A stretch of DNA of 21,582 nucleotides from positions 1-21,582 of the forward strand of contig JAEZSC010000157.1 in assembly GCA_023422005.1 (NCBI GenBank), given 5' to 3'. The notes under the pieces were generated by a model. That model did not search any database. It was not told the origin of the DNA and worked only from the letters and a program-made list of their open reading frames with translations. The position numbers were made by a program, and so were the translations under genes. Origin of the DNA: Bacillota bacterium. Its GTDB lineage: Bacteria > Bacillota > Clostridia > Christensenellales > UMGS416. Numbering within the stretch: the first letter of the stretch is position 1; each line of letters begins with the position of its first letter. This document shows, piece by piece, positions 7,044 to 14,637 of the stretch.

Positions 7044-8531
7044 CTAGAGCAAAGCCGCCCAGGTTTTGGGCCCGATGATACCATCCACTTGCAGTTGATT
7101 TTCTTGCTGGAAGGCTCTGGTGGCTTCCTCGGTCTTGGCGCCAAAGACGCCGTCCACTGTGAGCGACGAGCCGTGCCGGTTGAGCTGCGTTTGCGCCAGG
7201 CGCACCTCGGGGCCTGTGTCGCCTCGCCGGATAGTACGCGGGATGGGCGGCGGCGGGGGCTGAGGGTTGCTCGCCTGCAGAGCTGCCCACGTTTTCGGGC
7301 CCGCAATACCATCCACGGCCAACCCTGCGGCCGTCTGGAACGCCTTGACGGCGCTCTCGGTTTTTGGCCCAAAAATGCCATCCACAGCGCCGAGCTCGTA
7401 TCCTTTGGAAATCAACAGCTGTTGCAGTTGCTTCACTTCGGCCCCGCTGTCTCCACGGCGCACCGTCACGGGGGTCGCCGGCTGGTTGCCCACCAAAGCG
7501 GCCCACGTGGCAGGCCCAACGACGCCATCCACAGGCAATCCCTTGGCTTTTTGATATACTTGAACCGCTTGCTCGGTAACGCTGCCGAACTGCCCGTCGA
7601 TACCCCAAGGTGTGATGCCGGCGGTGTACAGCAGCCTTTGCAGCAGCGTCACCAGTATACCGCTGTCGCCGGCCCGCAAAAGCTCCAGCGTCAGCGGCAC
7701 TGCCGGCGGCGGCACGATCAATGCCGACCATACGTCCACACAGGCAACGCCGTCGCCGTTGAACCCGCGGTCCAGCTTGAAACGGATGACCGCGTCCTCG
7801 GTCTTGGGCCCAAATATGCCATCCTCCGCCAGCCGCGGGGTGGTTCCGTGCAGGTTCAGCCACTGCTGCAGCAGCTTGACCGAATAGCCAGTGTCGCCCA
7901 GCGCTTCCAGACTGGGCACGCCGTCGCAGGGCCGGTCGTCGGGCAGCGGGTCTGCAGAGTCGCCGTCGTCTCCATCGGCGTCGGGGTTTGGCACATAGCT
8001 GCCGCTTTCGGTTGGCAAGTTCAGCTCCAGCCAGTCCAGCAGCCCCCAATATCCCCACTTACGCCGGCTGAATTCGGTCTGCACCACGCCATAGGACACT
8101 CCCCTGGACTCAATGACCTTGCCGTTGCCGATATAGATGCCCACATGACCCATCCGCCTCCTTGTGGTGCTCCAGATGAACACTGCACAGCCAGGCGTGA
8201 TGGGCATCGTGTTGATTTTTCCTTTCCTCGAGCATTGGTCGTAGGTCCCCTGGGCGCTGACATCCCTATAAACGCCGGATATGGCCTTGCGGCCGGCCTT
8301 GATCAGCCCGGAGCAATCCGCAACCCATTTCCCCAGCCAGCGGGCACATTTCCCCTTTCTGTAATCGCCGTTCAGTTGGTAATATCCATTGCCCATGCTT
8401 TTGCCGTATTGCCTTTCCTTGACCTGCAACAGGCTGATCGTGCACGTCTGCCCAACCGTGCCATATACATAGCCATCACCCAAGTGGTCTTTCAACCATT
8501 CGATCAAAGCTGACGCTTTTACGTCCGCCAT
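7044..8531 (-). CDS. NlpC/P60 peptidoglycan hydrolase with four PG-binding repeats (endolysin-like)
   Basis: A 495-residue protein predicted to cut peptide links in peptidoglycan. The N-terminal NlpC/P60 domain (about 1-165) has the catalytic Cys73 in ADCSGLI and the catalytic His129 in MGHVGIYIGNGKVIE. An acidic linker (PNPDADGDDGDSADP, about 181-195) leads to four PG_binding_1 repeats at roughly 207-272, 283-346, 356-418 and 434-495, recognised by the recurring pattern D-G-x-F-G-P-K-T-E and V-D-G-I-x-G-P-K-T-W-A-A-L. A proline-rich spacer separates repeats three and four. There is no signal peptide or membrane segment, as in phage endolysins, although no phage genes flank it. GGAGG lies eight bases before the ATG. 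Confidence 0.92.
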   Translation of the reverse strand: MADVKASALIEWLKDHLGDGYVYGTVGQTCTISLLQVKERQYGKSMGNGYYQLNGDYRKGKCARWLGKWVADCSGLIKAGRKAISGVYRDVSAQGTYDQCSRKGKINTMPITPGCAVFIWSTTRRRMGHVGIYIGNGKVIESRGVSYGVVQTEFSRRKWGYWGLLDWLELNLPTESGSYVPNPDADGDDGDSADPLPDDRPCDGVPSLEALGDTGYSVKLLQQWLNLHGTTPRLAEDGIFGPKTEDAVIRFKLDRGFNGDGVACVDVWSALIVPPPAVPLTLELLRAGDSGILVTLLQRLLYTAGITPWGIDGQFGSVTEQAVQVYQKAKGLPVDGVVGPATWAALVGNQPATPVTVRRGDSGAEVKQLQQLLISKGYELGAVDGIFGPKTESAVKAFQTAAGLAVDGIAGPKTWAALQASNPQPPPPPIPRTIRRGDTGPEVRLAQTQLNRHGSSLTVDGVFGAKTEEATRAFQQENQLQVDGIIGPKTWAALL

Positions 8532-8572
8532 ATCATATTCCTCCGCTTCGTCCGGCCTGTCAGGATATAACC

Positions 8573-8601
8573 ATGATACAACTGAGGGAGGCCCCTGGCA
8601 C
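8573..8601 (-). promoter_or_regulatory. Possible promoter of the endolysin-like gene
   Basis: On the minus strand GTGCCA (8601-8596) and TATCAT (8578-8573) have a 17-base spacing, about 40 bases before the start codon. Both hexamers deviate from consensus, so this is a moderate call. Confidence 0.4.
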
Positions 8602-8662
8602 GTCGGCCGGGATATCGATACAACATGCTATGCACGGATTGTTTTTGGAGTGTATCAAAGGG

Positions 8663-8691
8663 CAAGCCCGCCTCCAGAGAAGGCGGGCTTG
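8663..8691. terminator. Terminator after the ADP-ribosylglycohydrolase gene
   Basis: A perfect eleven-base-pair stem CAAGCCCGCCT/AGGCGGGCTTG with a seven-base loop lies 36 bases past the stop of the minus-strand gene. The minus-strand tail CCCTTTGATA is only modestly T-rich. It separates that gene from the endolysin-like gene. Confidence 0.72.
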
Positions 8692-8726
8692 CGGTTACAA
8701 GGAAAGGATCAGAACTTTTCTGTGGT

Positions 8727-10043
8727 TTAGAAGTTTTTACGAGCCAGTGCCGTAAAGCGGCGCAGAACATCGTCGATGGCCAGCTCCGGATGGCCGTTCA
8801 GATACGTCATTACCCGGTTGAGGAAAGGCTTGTGCCAGCGCTCGGGGATGGCGGCGACGCCGTGGGCCGCGCCGAAGATGCTGCCTACGGTGGCGGCGGT
8901 GCAGTCGTTGTCATAACCCATGGCCACAGTCTCGCCGATGCAGCGGGTGAAGTCGCCGCCGCCGATGAACAAGCCAAAGATCGTCAGGCATGCGTTCAGG
9001 TTCGTATGCACACCGCTCATGTCGCCAAAGCGCGCCTCCACGGTGGCGCGGGCCTGCTTATAATCGGCGATGCCTGGACCTTTGTCCAGCGCCCATCGCA
9101 CGTCGGCGGCCAACAGGCAGTCGGCGGGGATCTCGTTCAACCCCAGGCGCAGCGCCTCGATGGCGTCACCGCAGGCGAAGGCCGCCGCGATCACGGCGGA
9201 GAAATACATCTCCCCATAGATGCCGTTGCGCCGATGGCTGAGCCAGGCGTCGGTCCACGCCATTTGGGCAGCCTTCTCCGGCAGGCCGGGGGCCAGATAG
9301 CCCCATGGGTCGCTGCGGATGTCCGCGCCGATCCACTGCACATAGGGGTTGTCAATATCCGCGGCCTGCAGCGCAGTCACGCCGGCGTTGAGGTTGCGCA
9401 GCGCCACTTCCTCGGCTGTGCAGGCATAGGGCAGATATTTGACCCATGCGCGCCCGGCGTCCTCCACCGAGAAGTTGAGGCCCGAGTCCTCGGCGATCAG
9501 CAGGCCCAGGATCGTATAGGTGATGTCGTCGTCCACGGGAACGCCCTTGAGCCCCGGCCGCGTGTAGTCGTAGCACGGGCTCACGCCATAGCGCTTGTCG
9601 CTGGGGTTCTTGATGGACGACCAATAGTCCGTGGGCGGGAAGGCATCGCCGATGTAGGCCGCCCAATCGGCCATGGCCGGCACGCTCCAAAACTCCACCG
9701 GCGCACCCAGCGTGCAGCCGGCCATGCGGCCCAGGAAGGCGCCGGCCAGCCGGTCGGCATACAGGGCCTCGTCAAAGCTGTGCCACAGGCGCCGGGGGGC
9801 CTGCGGGCGCAGCGCATGGATGGCCGCCAGGTCGTCGGGTTCCCGGGCGGTCAGCACAGCATCCTCGGGCAGCGCCAGCAGCGCCGCCTGGGCGGCGTCC
9901 AGCGCGGCCCGGGCATTCTGCAGCACGGCTTCAATGGCCGCCACGTCGCTGCCATATTCGAATTTGAGCCTGGCATACTCCTTGAGCATGTTCTGTTTTG
10001 CGCCCAAGTCGGGGAAGGCGGGATAAGTCATCGGATAGTTCAT
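8727..10043 (-). CDS. ADP-ribosylglycohydrolase family protein
   Basis: A 438-residue member of the DraG/ARH fold family, whose members remove ADP-ribose from proteins or act on related ribosides with bound magnesium. The core begins at about 98 with DRLAGAFLGRMAGCTLGAPVE, the metal-binding acidic cluster VDDDITYT is at 170-177, and the C-terminal metal motif GYDNDCTAATVGSIFG is at 376-391. The first 95 residues, partly Ala-rich helix, are an extension beyond the usual fold. The start at 10043 is supported by AAAGGA nine bases upstream; an upstream in-frame ATG (10145) would overlap the divergent AraC gene. Bacterial members of this size often sit with carbohydrate genes and may act on nucleosides or glycosides rather than protein (inference). 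No ADP-ribosyltransferase partner is visible. Confidence 0.9.
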   Translation of the reverse strand: MNYPMTYPAFPDLGAKQNMLKEYARLKFEYGSDVAAIEAVLQNARAALDAAQAALLALPEDAVLTAREPDDLAAIHALRPQAPRRLWHSFDEALYADRLAGAFLGRMAGCTLGAPVEFWSVPAMADWAAYIGDAFPPTDYWSSIKNPSDKRYGVSPCYDYTRPGLKGVPVDDDITYTILGLLIAEDSGLNFSVEDAGRAWVKYLPYACTAEEVALRNLNAGVTALQAADIDNPYVQWIGADIRSDPWGYLAPGLPEKAAQMAWTDAWLSHRRNGIYGEMYFSAVIAAAFACGDAIEALRLGLNEIPADCLLAADVRWALDKGPGIADYKQARATVEARFGDMSGVHTNLNACLTIFGLFIGGGDFTRCIGETVAMGYDNDCTAATVGSIFGAAHGVAAIPERWHKPFLNRVMTYLNGHPELAIDDVLRRFTALARKNF

Positions 10044-10059
10044 ACAGACGCATCCTTTC

Positions 10060-10088
10060 TTTTCATTGGATTGCAAGGAAAGTATAAT
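10060..10088 (+). promoter_or_regulatory. Promoter of the AraC-type regulator
   Basis: TTTTCA (10060-10065) and a perfect TATAAT (10083-10088) are 17 bases apart, with transcription expected near 10095. The overlapping minus-strand reading gives TATACT (10086-10081), a possible -10 for the divergent ADP-ribosylglycohydrolase gene, but no matching -35 was found for it. Confidence 0.55.
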
Positions 10089-10129
10089 GGACGAGAATAA
10101 GCGGTTCTTCCGCAAACGGAGCAATAACC

Positions 10130-10981
10130 ATGCAGATATGCTCACATGGGCTGGAGTTGCAGCACGATGCCGTGGCCATCGACCCGGACCTGGGCATCAG
10201 CCACGCCACCCATGGCACCTACTCCCCTTCGCAGCAGCTCACGCAGCTGCATTACCACGACAGCCTGGAGATCGGCTATTGTTACGAGGGCAGCGGCGTG
10301 TTTCTGGTGGATGGACACGTGCTGCCCTTCGAGAGCGGCTGCGCCAGCATCATTGCGCCGCGGGCGCTGCACATCGCCCGCAGCAGCGCCTCGGCCCCCA
10401 GCCAATGGCGCTTTTTGAACCTGGACCCGGCGCGGCTGGCGGGCACGGCCGACGCGCCATGGCTGGGCGCGCCGCTGGGACTGGGCGAACGCAGCATATT
10501 GGGCGCCCACGACGCCAGCGGCCTGCCGCGGATCGTGCGGGAGCTCATCGAGGAATCGGACAATCGGGACGCCGCCATGGCCCAGGCGGTGCGCGGTCTG
10601 GCCCAATGCCTGCTGGCGCGGCTGTCCCGCATGAACCCTCAGCGCCTGAGCCGCGATGCCAAGGCCGTGTCCGCGGCGCTGGAGCGCATCGTGGCCGGTT
10701 ATGCACAACCTGTGGATAACGCCCAGCTGGCGGCGGTCTGCGGCATGGCCCCAAGCACCTTCCGCCGGGCCTTCCAACGGGCGGTGGGGCGCTCGCCGGG
10801 GGATTATGTGCATGCGCTGCGCATACAAATGGCGGCGCTGCGGCTGCGGACCAGCGCCGACGCCGTGCTGGACATCGCGCTTTCGGTGGGTTATGAATCG
10901 CTGTCGGCCTTCAACCGGCAATTCAAAGCCCGGTTGGGCTGCTCTCCCAGAGATTATCGAAAATCCTGTGCGGCTTTATGA
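10130..10981 (+). CDS. AraC-family transcriptional regulator
   Basis: A 283-residue DNA-binding regulator. The N-terminal part has a cupin-like sensing domain (LHYHDSLEIGYCYEGSGVFLVDG, about 40-62), which usually binds a sugar or similar small molecule. The C-terminal double helix-turn-helix occupies about 185-280, with ERIVAGYAQPVDNAQLAAVCGMAPSTFRRAF for the first helix pair and the family signature DIALSVGYESLSAFNRQFKARLG followed by SPRDYRK near the end. GGAG lies eight bases before the ATG. It is divergently placed to the ADP-ribosylglycohydrolase gene across an 86-base gap, the usual arrangement of an AraC regulator and its target. Confidence 0.93.
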   Translation: MQICSHGLELQHDAVAIDPDLGISHATHGTYSPSQQLTQLHYHDSLEIGYCYEGSGVFLVDGHVLPFESGCASIIAPRALHIARSSASAPSQWRFLNLDPARLAGTADAPWLGAPLGLGERSILGAHDASGLPRIVRELIEESDNRDAAMAQAVRGLAQCLLARLSRMNPQRLSRDAKAVSAALERIVAGYAQPVDNAQLAAVCGMAPSTFRRAFQRAVGRSPGDYVHALRIQMAALRLRTSADAVLDIALSVGYESLSAFNRQFKARLGCSPRDYRKSCAAL

Positions 10982-11011
10982 ACCGTTTTGTGCGGGCCGC
11001 GCTCTAATGGA

Positions 11012-11023
11012 CGTATGCATACG
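11012..11023. promoter_or_regulatory. Perfect 12-base palindrome before the sigma factor gene
   Basis: CGTATGCATACG is a perfect palindrome ending eight bases before the AGGAGG ribosome site of the sigma factor remnant. It may be a protein binding site or chance; no clear promoter hexamers surround it. Confidence 0.25.
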
Positions 11024-11044
11024 AATCACGAGGAGGCAAGGCCT

Positions 11045-11407
11045 TTGACCGAACAGACACAAAGGCTGACCCGCGCCGATGCCAAAGCCCAGACGCAGGC
11101 CATAAGCCGCGAGGACTTCTGCGGGCTGATCGATGAATGCGAAGGCACGCTGTACAACGTGGCCGCAGCCATGCTGGGCAACCGCGCCGACTGCCTGGAC
11201 GCCATGCAGGACACCGTGCTGGCCGCCTGGCGAAGCCTCGACGGCCTGCGGGAGCCGCGGTATTTTAAGACCTGGCTCACGCGCATCCTGATCAACCAAT
11301 GCAAGCGAACACTGCGCCGCCGCCGGCTGGTCGCACCTATGGGCGACGCCATGAGCGAAACCTTGAGCGCCCAGGCCCCTGACGGCGGTGGGTTGCCGAA
11401 CTGCTAA
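11045..11407 (+). pseudogene. ECF sigma factor, truncated after region 2
   Basis: A 120-residue product carrying sigma-70 region 2: DFCGLIDECEGTLYNVAAAML, then DCLDAMQDTVLAAWRSL, the core-polymerase and -10 recognition helices, and FKTWLTRILINQCKRTLRRR. A complete extracytoplasmic-function sigma factor would continue with region 4, the -35 binding helix-turn-helix, for a total near 165-180 residues. Here the frame passes through a short unrelated tail (APDGGGLPNC) and stops; no region 4 remnant was found in other frames downstream. A TTG start at 11045 is chosen because AGGAGG lies eight bases upstream. There is no anti-sigma gene next to it. It is probably a decayed gene left by a deletion, although a region-2-only protein cannot be excluded. 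Confidence 0.75.
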
Positions 11408-11450
11408 AGTATACGTCGATTCGCTAAGCGTCCAGCACACAGGACAGAAT

Positions 11451-11484
11451 GCCCGGCGGATATTTTTCGCCGGGTGTTTTCTTT
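11451..11484 (+). terminator. Rho-independent terminator after the sigma factor remnant
   Basis: The stem CCCGGCG/CGCCGGG (11452-11458 with 11468-11474), extendable by GA/TC inside, is followed by TGTTTTCTTT. It lies about 45 bases after the stop. Confidence 0.8.
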
Positions 11485-11545
11485 GTAGCAGAGCCCATAA
11501 AAGGTACGCCACCACATTATCCATGCAGGCATCACGCAGGCTGGA

Positions 11546-11588
11546 AACCCTCACCCCGCCCCCTCTCCCAAAGGGGGAAGGGTCAGAC
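11546..11588. repeat. C/G-rich palindromic element of dispersed-repeat type
   Basis: The segment contains CCCTCACCCC followed by CCCCTCTCCC, a three-base AAA loop and GGGGGAAGGG, forming an imperfect ten-base-pair hairpin. This arrangement closely resembles short palindromic elements that are scattered between genes in many bacterial genomes. Only one copy is present in the window, so repetition is inferred, not shown. Confidence 0.45.
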
Positions 11589-11687
11589 TATCGAAGAACA
11601 CGGTTTGCTCGCATGGGGCCAACCGAGTTCATCGGCAGTCTGCCGCACGCCTCCAAAGGCATGTACTTTTATTTTCAAAGAAAAACT

Positions 11688-11715
11688 TTGCACTTTCTAC
11701 ATTTACAGTTAAAAT
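11688..11715 (+). promoter_or_regulatory. Promoter of the LacI-type regulator
   Basis: TTGCAC (11688-11693) and TAAAAT (11710-11715) are 16 bases apart within an A/T-rich stretch. Transcription would start near 11722. GATATCGAT directly overlaps the start region (11716-11724) and could be an autoregulatory site. Confidence 0.6.
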
Positions 11716-11752
11716 GATATCGATTGCACCAACAGGATCAGGAGGTGGCTTT

Positions 11753-12784
11753 ATGGCTGGTAACAAACTGACCGTATACGATATCGCCAGGGAGGCCGGC
11801 GTGTCCGCCGCCACCGTTTCGCGGGTGCTCACCGGCAACGTACCGGTCAGCGAAAAAACACGCCAGCTGGTCATGGACATCGTGAACAAGTACGATTTCA
11901 AGCCAAGCTCCGTGGCCCGCAGCCTGAAGGACCGCCGCAGCAAGACCATCGGCTTCATCGTGCCGGACATCACGAACCCCTACTTTTCGCAGCTCTATCT
12001 GGATCTGGAAACCAGAGCCTCTGAAATCGGCTACACAGTCATATTGTGCAACTCCCACTCGGATCTGGCCAGGGAGAGCCAGCTGCTGGATGTGCTGCAG
12101 GCCAAGGAGGCCGAGGTCATCGTGTTCGCCGGCGGGCGCGTGGACTCGTTGCTGCTGAACAAGCGCTATGTACATGAGATGGAGCGCGTGAGCAAGGCCG
12201 TGCCGCTGATCACGTGCTCGCAGATGCCCGGCGTGCCCTGCATCCAGCTGGCCAACGACGAGGAGCAGGGCATCCGCACCCTCGTGCAGCACCTGGCCGC
12301 CCAGGGTCACCGCTCCGTGGGCATGATCGGCGGCCGCCTGGACGTGCGCCAGGTGTTCGTGCGCCGCCAGGTGCTCATGGACGCCGCCGAGGAATACGGC
12401 ATGAGGCTGGAAAAGCGCTGGTTGTCGGAGGGAGGGTTCTCAGTGGCCTCCGGCCGCGACACCATGGACCGTCTGCTGGCCCAGGAGGCGCTGCCCACGG
12501 CCATCATGGCCTTCAACGATGTCGTAGCCATCGGCGCGTTGGGTTCGCTGCTGCGCCACGGGCTCAGTGTGCCCCGAGACATGGCGCTGACCGGTTATGA
12601 CGGAATCAGCCTGACTGACAACATCACACCCTCCATCACGACGGCTGCAACTGATTTCAAGGGCTATGTGGACCGCATCCTGGAAGTTGTGCAGCAAACC
12701 GTCGAGGGCGCCATACCGCCCAGCCTTACGACTTTCCCCATGCAGCTCATCGCCCGAGACAGCACAGCCGCCCCCGCTCCTTAA
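11753..12784 (+). CDS. LacI-family transcriptional regulator
   Basis: A 343-residue sugar-responsive repressor. The N-terminal helix-turn-helix and hinge are textbook: LTVYDIAREAGVSAATVSRV (6-25), then KYDFKPSSVARSLKDRR. The rest is a periplasmic-binding-protein-like effector domain with IGFIVPDITNPYFSQL, TAIMAFNDVVAIGALGSL and the late GYDGISLTDNITPSITT. The ATG at 11753 is chosen because AGGAGG lies seven bases upstream; the ATG at 11714 lies inside the promoter. It stands directly before the GH30-GH51 operon and most likely represses it when the glycan is absent. The effector is unknown. Confidence 0.94.
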   Translation: MAGNKLTVYDIAREAGVSAATVSRVLTGNVPVSEKTRQLVMDIVNKYDFKPSSVARSLKDRRSKTIGFIVPDITNPYFSQLYLDLETRASEIGYTVILCNSHSDLARESQLLDVLQAKEAEVIVFAGGRVDSLLLNKRYVHEMERVSKAVPLITCSQMPGVPCIQLANDEEQGIRTLVQHLAAQGHRSVGMIGGRLDVRQVFVRRQVLMDAAEEYGMRLEKRWLSEGGFSVASGRDTMDRLLAQEALPTAIMAFNDVVAIGALGSLLRHGLSVPRDMALTGYDGISLTDNITPSITTAATDFKGYVDRILEVVQQTVEGAIPPSLTTFPMQLIARDSTAAPAP

Positions 12785-12878
12785 ATACGCTCTGTCTTTC
12801 TGAGTTGCTACCTAAAGCCGTTGCGGAACCAACTCAATTGCGACAGCGTCTACTTATCAACGATTCAAATTTTAGACA

Positions 12879-12902
12879 TGGCAGCGTTCAAAGCTGCCTG
12901 TC
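12879..12902 (+). terminator. Weak hairpin after the LacI gene
   Basis: GGCAGC/GCTGCC (12880-12885 with 12893-12898) with a seven-base loop, extendable by GACA/TGTC around a bulge, lies about 95 bases after the stop. It lacks a T run, so it is only a possible terminator. The rest of 12785-12940 shows nothing else recognisable. Confidence 0.35.
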
Positions 12903-12926
12903 CAAACCCACCGAGGCCCGTCTATG

Positions 12927-12936
12927 CCGATATCGG
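12927..12936. promoter_or_regulatory. Candidate operator overlapping the GH30 promoter region
   Basis: CCGATATCGG is a perfect ten-base palindrome just upstream of the -35 of the GH30 promoter. It shares GATATCG with a site at the LacI gene promoter (11716-11722), as would be expected if LacI controls both itself and the operon. The match is short and may be chance. Confidence 0.35.
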
Positions 12937-12941
12937 TTTTC

Positions 12942-12970
12942 TGGACCCGCCGGGCATCGTGGGGTATAAT
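12942..12970 (+). promoter_or_regulatory. Promoter of the GH30-GH51 operon
   Basis: A perfect TATAAT (12965-12970) lies 17 bases after TGGACC (12942-12947). Transcription would start near 12977, giving a leader of about 25 bases with AAGGAG at 12990-12995. Confidence 0.6.
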
Positions 12971-13000
12971 GGCAAGGAACGCCAAAGATAAGGAGACGCC

Positions 13001-14590
13001 TTGTTCAAAAAGATTTTCATCATCGTCATGATATCTATGCTGTTGGGTGCGTGCTCCGCATCGCCGGCCACCGCCACTGTGCCGCCCGCGCCCTCAGCCA
13101 TGTCTAGCGAACCCGCCGCAACGCCCTCCGTAAACATTGCGACCTCCATCCCTCCCCCTACGCCCTCGGCCACACCCACCGCTCCCAGCCCAACTCCCGG
13201 AGAAACGCCGGCGTACCCGCTGCCTCTGCGCGGCACCGCCGTTCACGAGACCATCTCCGAGAAAATATACCCGCTGAAAGTGCGCGCCACCACCTACCAC
13301 CAGACCATCGCGGGCTTTGGCGCGTCGGGCGCCTGGTGGGCGAAGGACGTGGGCGGCTGGGAGTCCGACAAGTTGGACCGCATCATCGGCCTGCTATTCG
13401 ACCGCCAGAAGGGAATCGGCCTGAACATCTACCGCTATGAGGTGGGCGGCGGCGGGGTGAACAACGCCACCGACCCCTGGCGATATGCCGAAACATTTGA
13501 AACCACTCCCGGCAAATACGACTGGAACCGGAACGCCAACGCCGTAAACGTGCTGAGAAAGGCTGTGGCCGCCGGTGTGGACAACGTCATGTTCTTCGCC
13601 AACTCGCCGCCGGGCCGCATGACCGTCAATGGCAGGACAACCGGCGGCAACAGCGGCGGGTCCAACCTGAAGCCCAGGATGGAAGTCGACTTTGCCCGCT
13701 ACCTCGTGGACATCGCGCAGCACTTCCGGTCCGAGGGCATACCGGTCAAATACATCAGCCCCTTCAACGAGCCCCAGGGCAAGTGGCAGGAGAGCAACGG
13801 CCAGGAGGGCTGCCATTATGAGCCGGACCAGGTTGTAAGCATGGCCCGGGCGCTGGCCCGTGAGCTCAAAGCCCGCAACTCAAGCATCAGGCCCTCGCTG
13901 ATCGATTCCAGCACATGGCTGGACAAAAGGTACACGGTGGAACTGTACAAACGCCTGGCCGAAGACAAGGACGTGGGCCCGCTGATGGATCACTACGCCG
14001 TGCACTCCTATTACTCCTCCGCAGCGGACAAGGAGAGCACGGTGAAACTGCTCAAAGCCTCCGGTGTCAAACTGCCGCTGTGGCAGACCGAGTGGTGCCA
14101 GATGGAATACGGCGTGGAGCAGGGCATGGGCCCGGCGCTTACGCTGGCCCGTACGGTGCATGAAGATATGGTCATCACCGACTGCCAGGCGTGGATCGCA
14201 TGGCTGGCCGTATCCAACTACAACTATAAGGACGGCCTGGTGTATGTGGATGTGGACACCCGCGACATCCTGGAAACCAAGAGGATGTGGGCGCTGGGCA
14301 ACTACAGCCGCTTCATACGGCCGGGATACCGGCGCGTGGAGGTAACAGGCGCTCCCGGCAGCCTGCTGACCTCGGCATACAAGAGCACCAACGGCCAGAG
14401 CATCGTGCTGGTGGTCGTGAACGACAGCCAGGACGCCGTGATGACCGACATCACCGCCAAGGGCTTCACGGCCTTCAAAGCCTACGAAACATCCGAGACC
14501 CGTTCGCTGGAGCTGGTTGCCCAGGGCGCCACAGGAGAGTACACCTTCCCGCCCCTGAGCGTCACCACGCTGGTGCTGCGGCGTTCCTGA
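13001..14590 (+). CDS. GH30-family glycoside hydrolase, secreted lipoprotein
   Basis: A 529-residue extracellular glycosidase held on the membrane by a lipid anchor. The signal peptide MFKKIFIIVMISMLLGACS ends in a lipobox with Cys18, followed by a Pro/Thr/Ser-rich linker to about residue 75 that would span the wall. The catalytic domain shows the GH30 pattern: QTIAGFGASGAWWAKDVG (101-118), NSPPGRM (201-207), YISPFNEP with acid/base Glu257, and LWQTEWCQMEY with nucleophile Glu364, then a C-terminal beta domain. The sequence around Glu257, followed by QEGCHYEP, resembles the endo-beta-1,6-galactanase subfamily more than glucocerebrosidases or glucuronoxylanases, but that is from memory. A TTG start is set by AAGGAG five bases upstream. 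The GH51 gene follows 47 bases later. Confidence 0.9.
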   Translation: MFKKIFIIVMISMLLGACSASPATATVPPAPSAMSSEPAATPSVNIATSIPPPTPSATPTAPSPTPGETPAYPLPLRGTAVHETISEKIYPLKVRATTYHQTIAGFGASGAWWAKDVGGWESDKLDRIIGLLFDRQKGIGLNIYRYEVGGGGVNNATDPWRYAETFETTPGKYDWNRNANAVNVLRKAVAAGVDNVMFFANSPPGRMTVNGRTTGGNSGGSNLKPRMEVDFARYLVDIAQHFRSEGIPVKYISPFNEPQGKWQESNGQEGCHYEPDQVVSMARALARELKARNSSIRPSLIDSSTWLDKRYTVELYKRLAEDKDVGPLMDHYAVHSYYSSAADKESTVKLLKASGVKLPLWQTEWCQMEYGVEQGMGPALTLARTVHEDMVITDCQAWIAWLAVSNYNYKDGLVYVDVDTRDILETKRMWALGNYSRFIRPGYRRVEVTGAPGSLLTSAYKSTNGQSIVLVVVNDSQDAVMTDITAKGFTAFKAYETSETRSLELVAQGATGEYTFPPLSVTTLVLRRS

Positions 14591-14637
14591 GCGCTTCCAA
14601 AAGCCGTCTTCATTCATACGCATAAGGAGGGTTCACA

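Larger units (their letters stand above)
11408..11687. other. Gene-free stretch between sigma remnant and LacI gene
   Basis: No credible coding sequence was seen in this stretch on either strand. It holds a terminator (11451-11484), a C/G-rich hairpin of dispersed-repeat type (11546-11588) and an A/T-rich section leading into the LacI promoter. The lost 3' half of the sigma factor gene would have been here, so the region may mark a deletion or insertion scar. Confidence 0.6.

Noticed and set aside
7089..8513. Repetitive DNA across the hydrolase gene that could be read as tandem DNA repeats or a CRISPR array.
   Set aside because: The similarity is at protein level: four PG-binding domains about 65-75 residues apart with diverged DNA, not short identical repeats.
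8625..10100. Long plus-strand open frame opposite the ADP-ribosylglycohydrolase gene.
   Set aside because: Repetitive Gly/His/Gln/Arg composition typical of antisense frames in GC-rich DNA; the minus strand has family motifs.
11388..11717. Open frames downstream of the sigma remnant that might supply the missing region 4.
   Set aside because: None shows a helix-turn-helix or any sigma region 4 pattern; they cross a terminator and a repeat-like hairpin.
13059..13210. C-rich low-complexity stretch in the GH30 gene.
   Set aside because: It encodes the Pro/Thr/Ser linker expected between a lipoprotein anchor and its enzyme domain.
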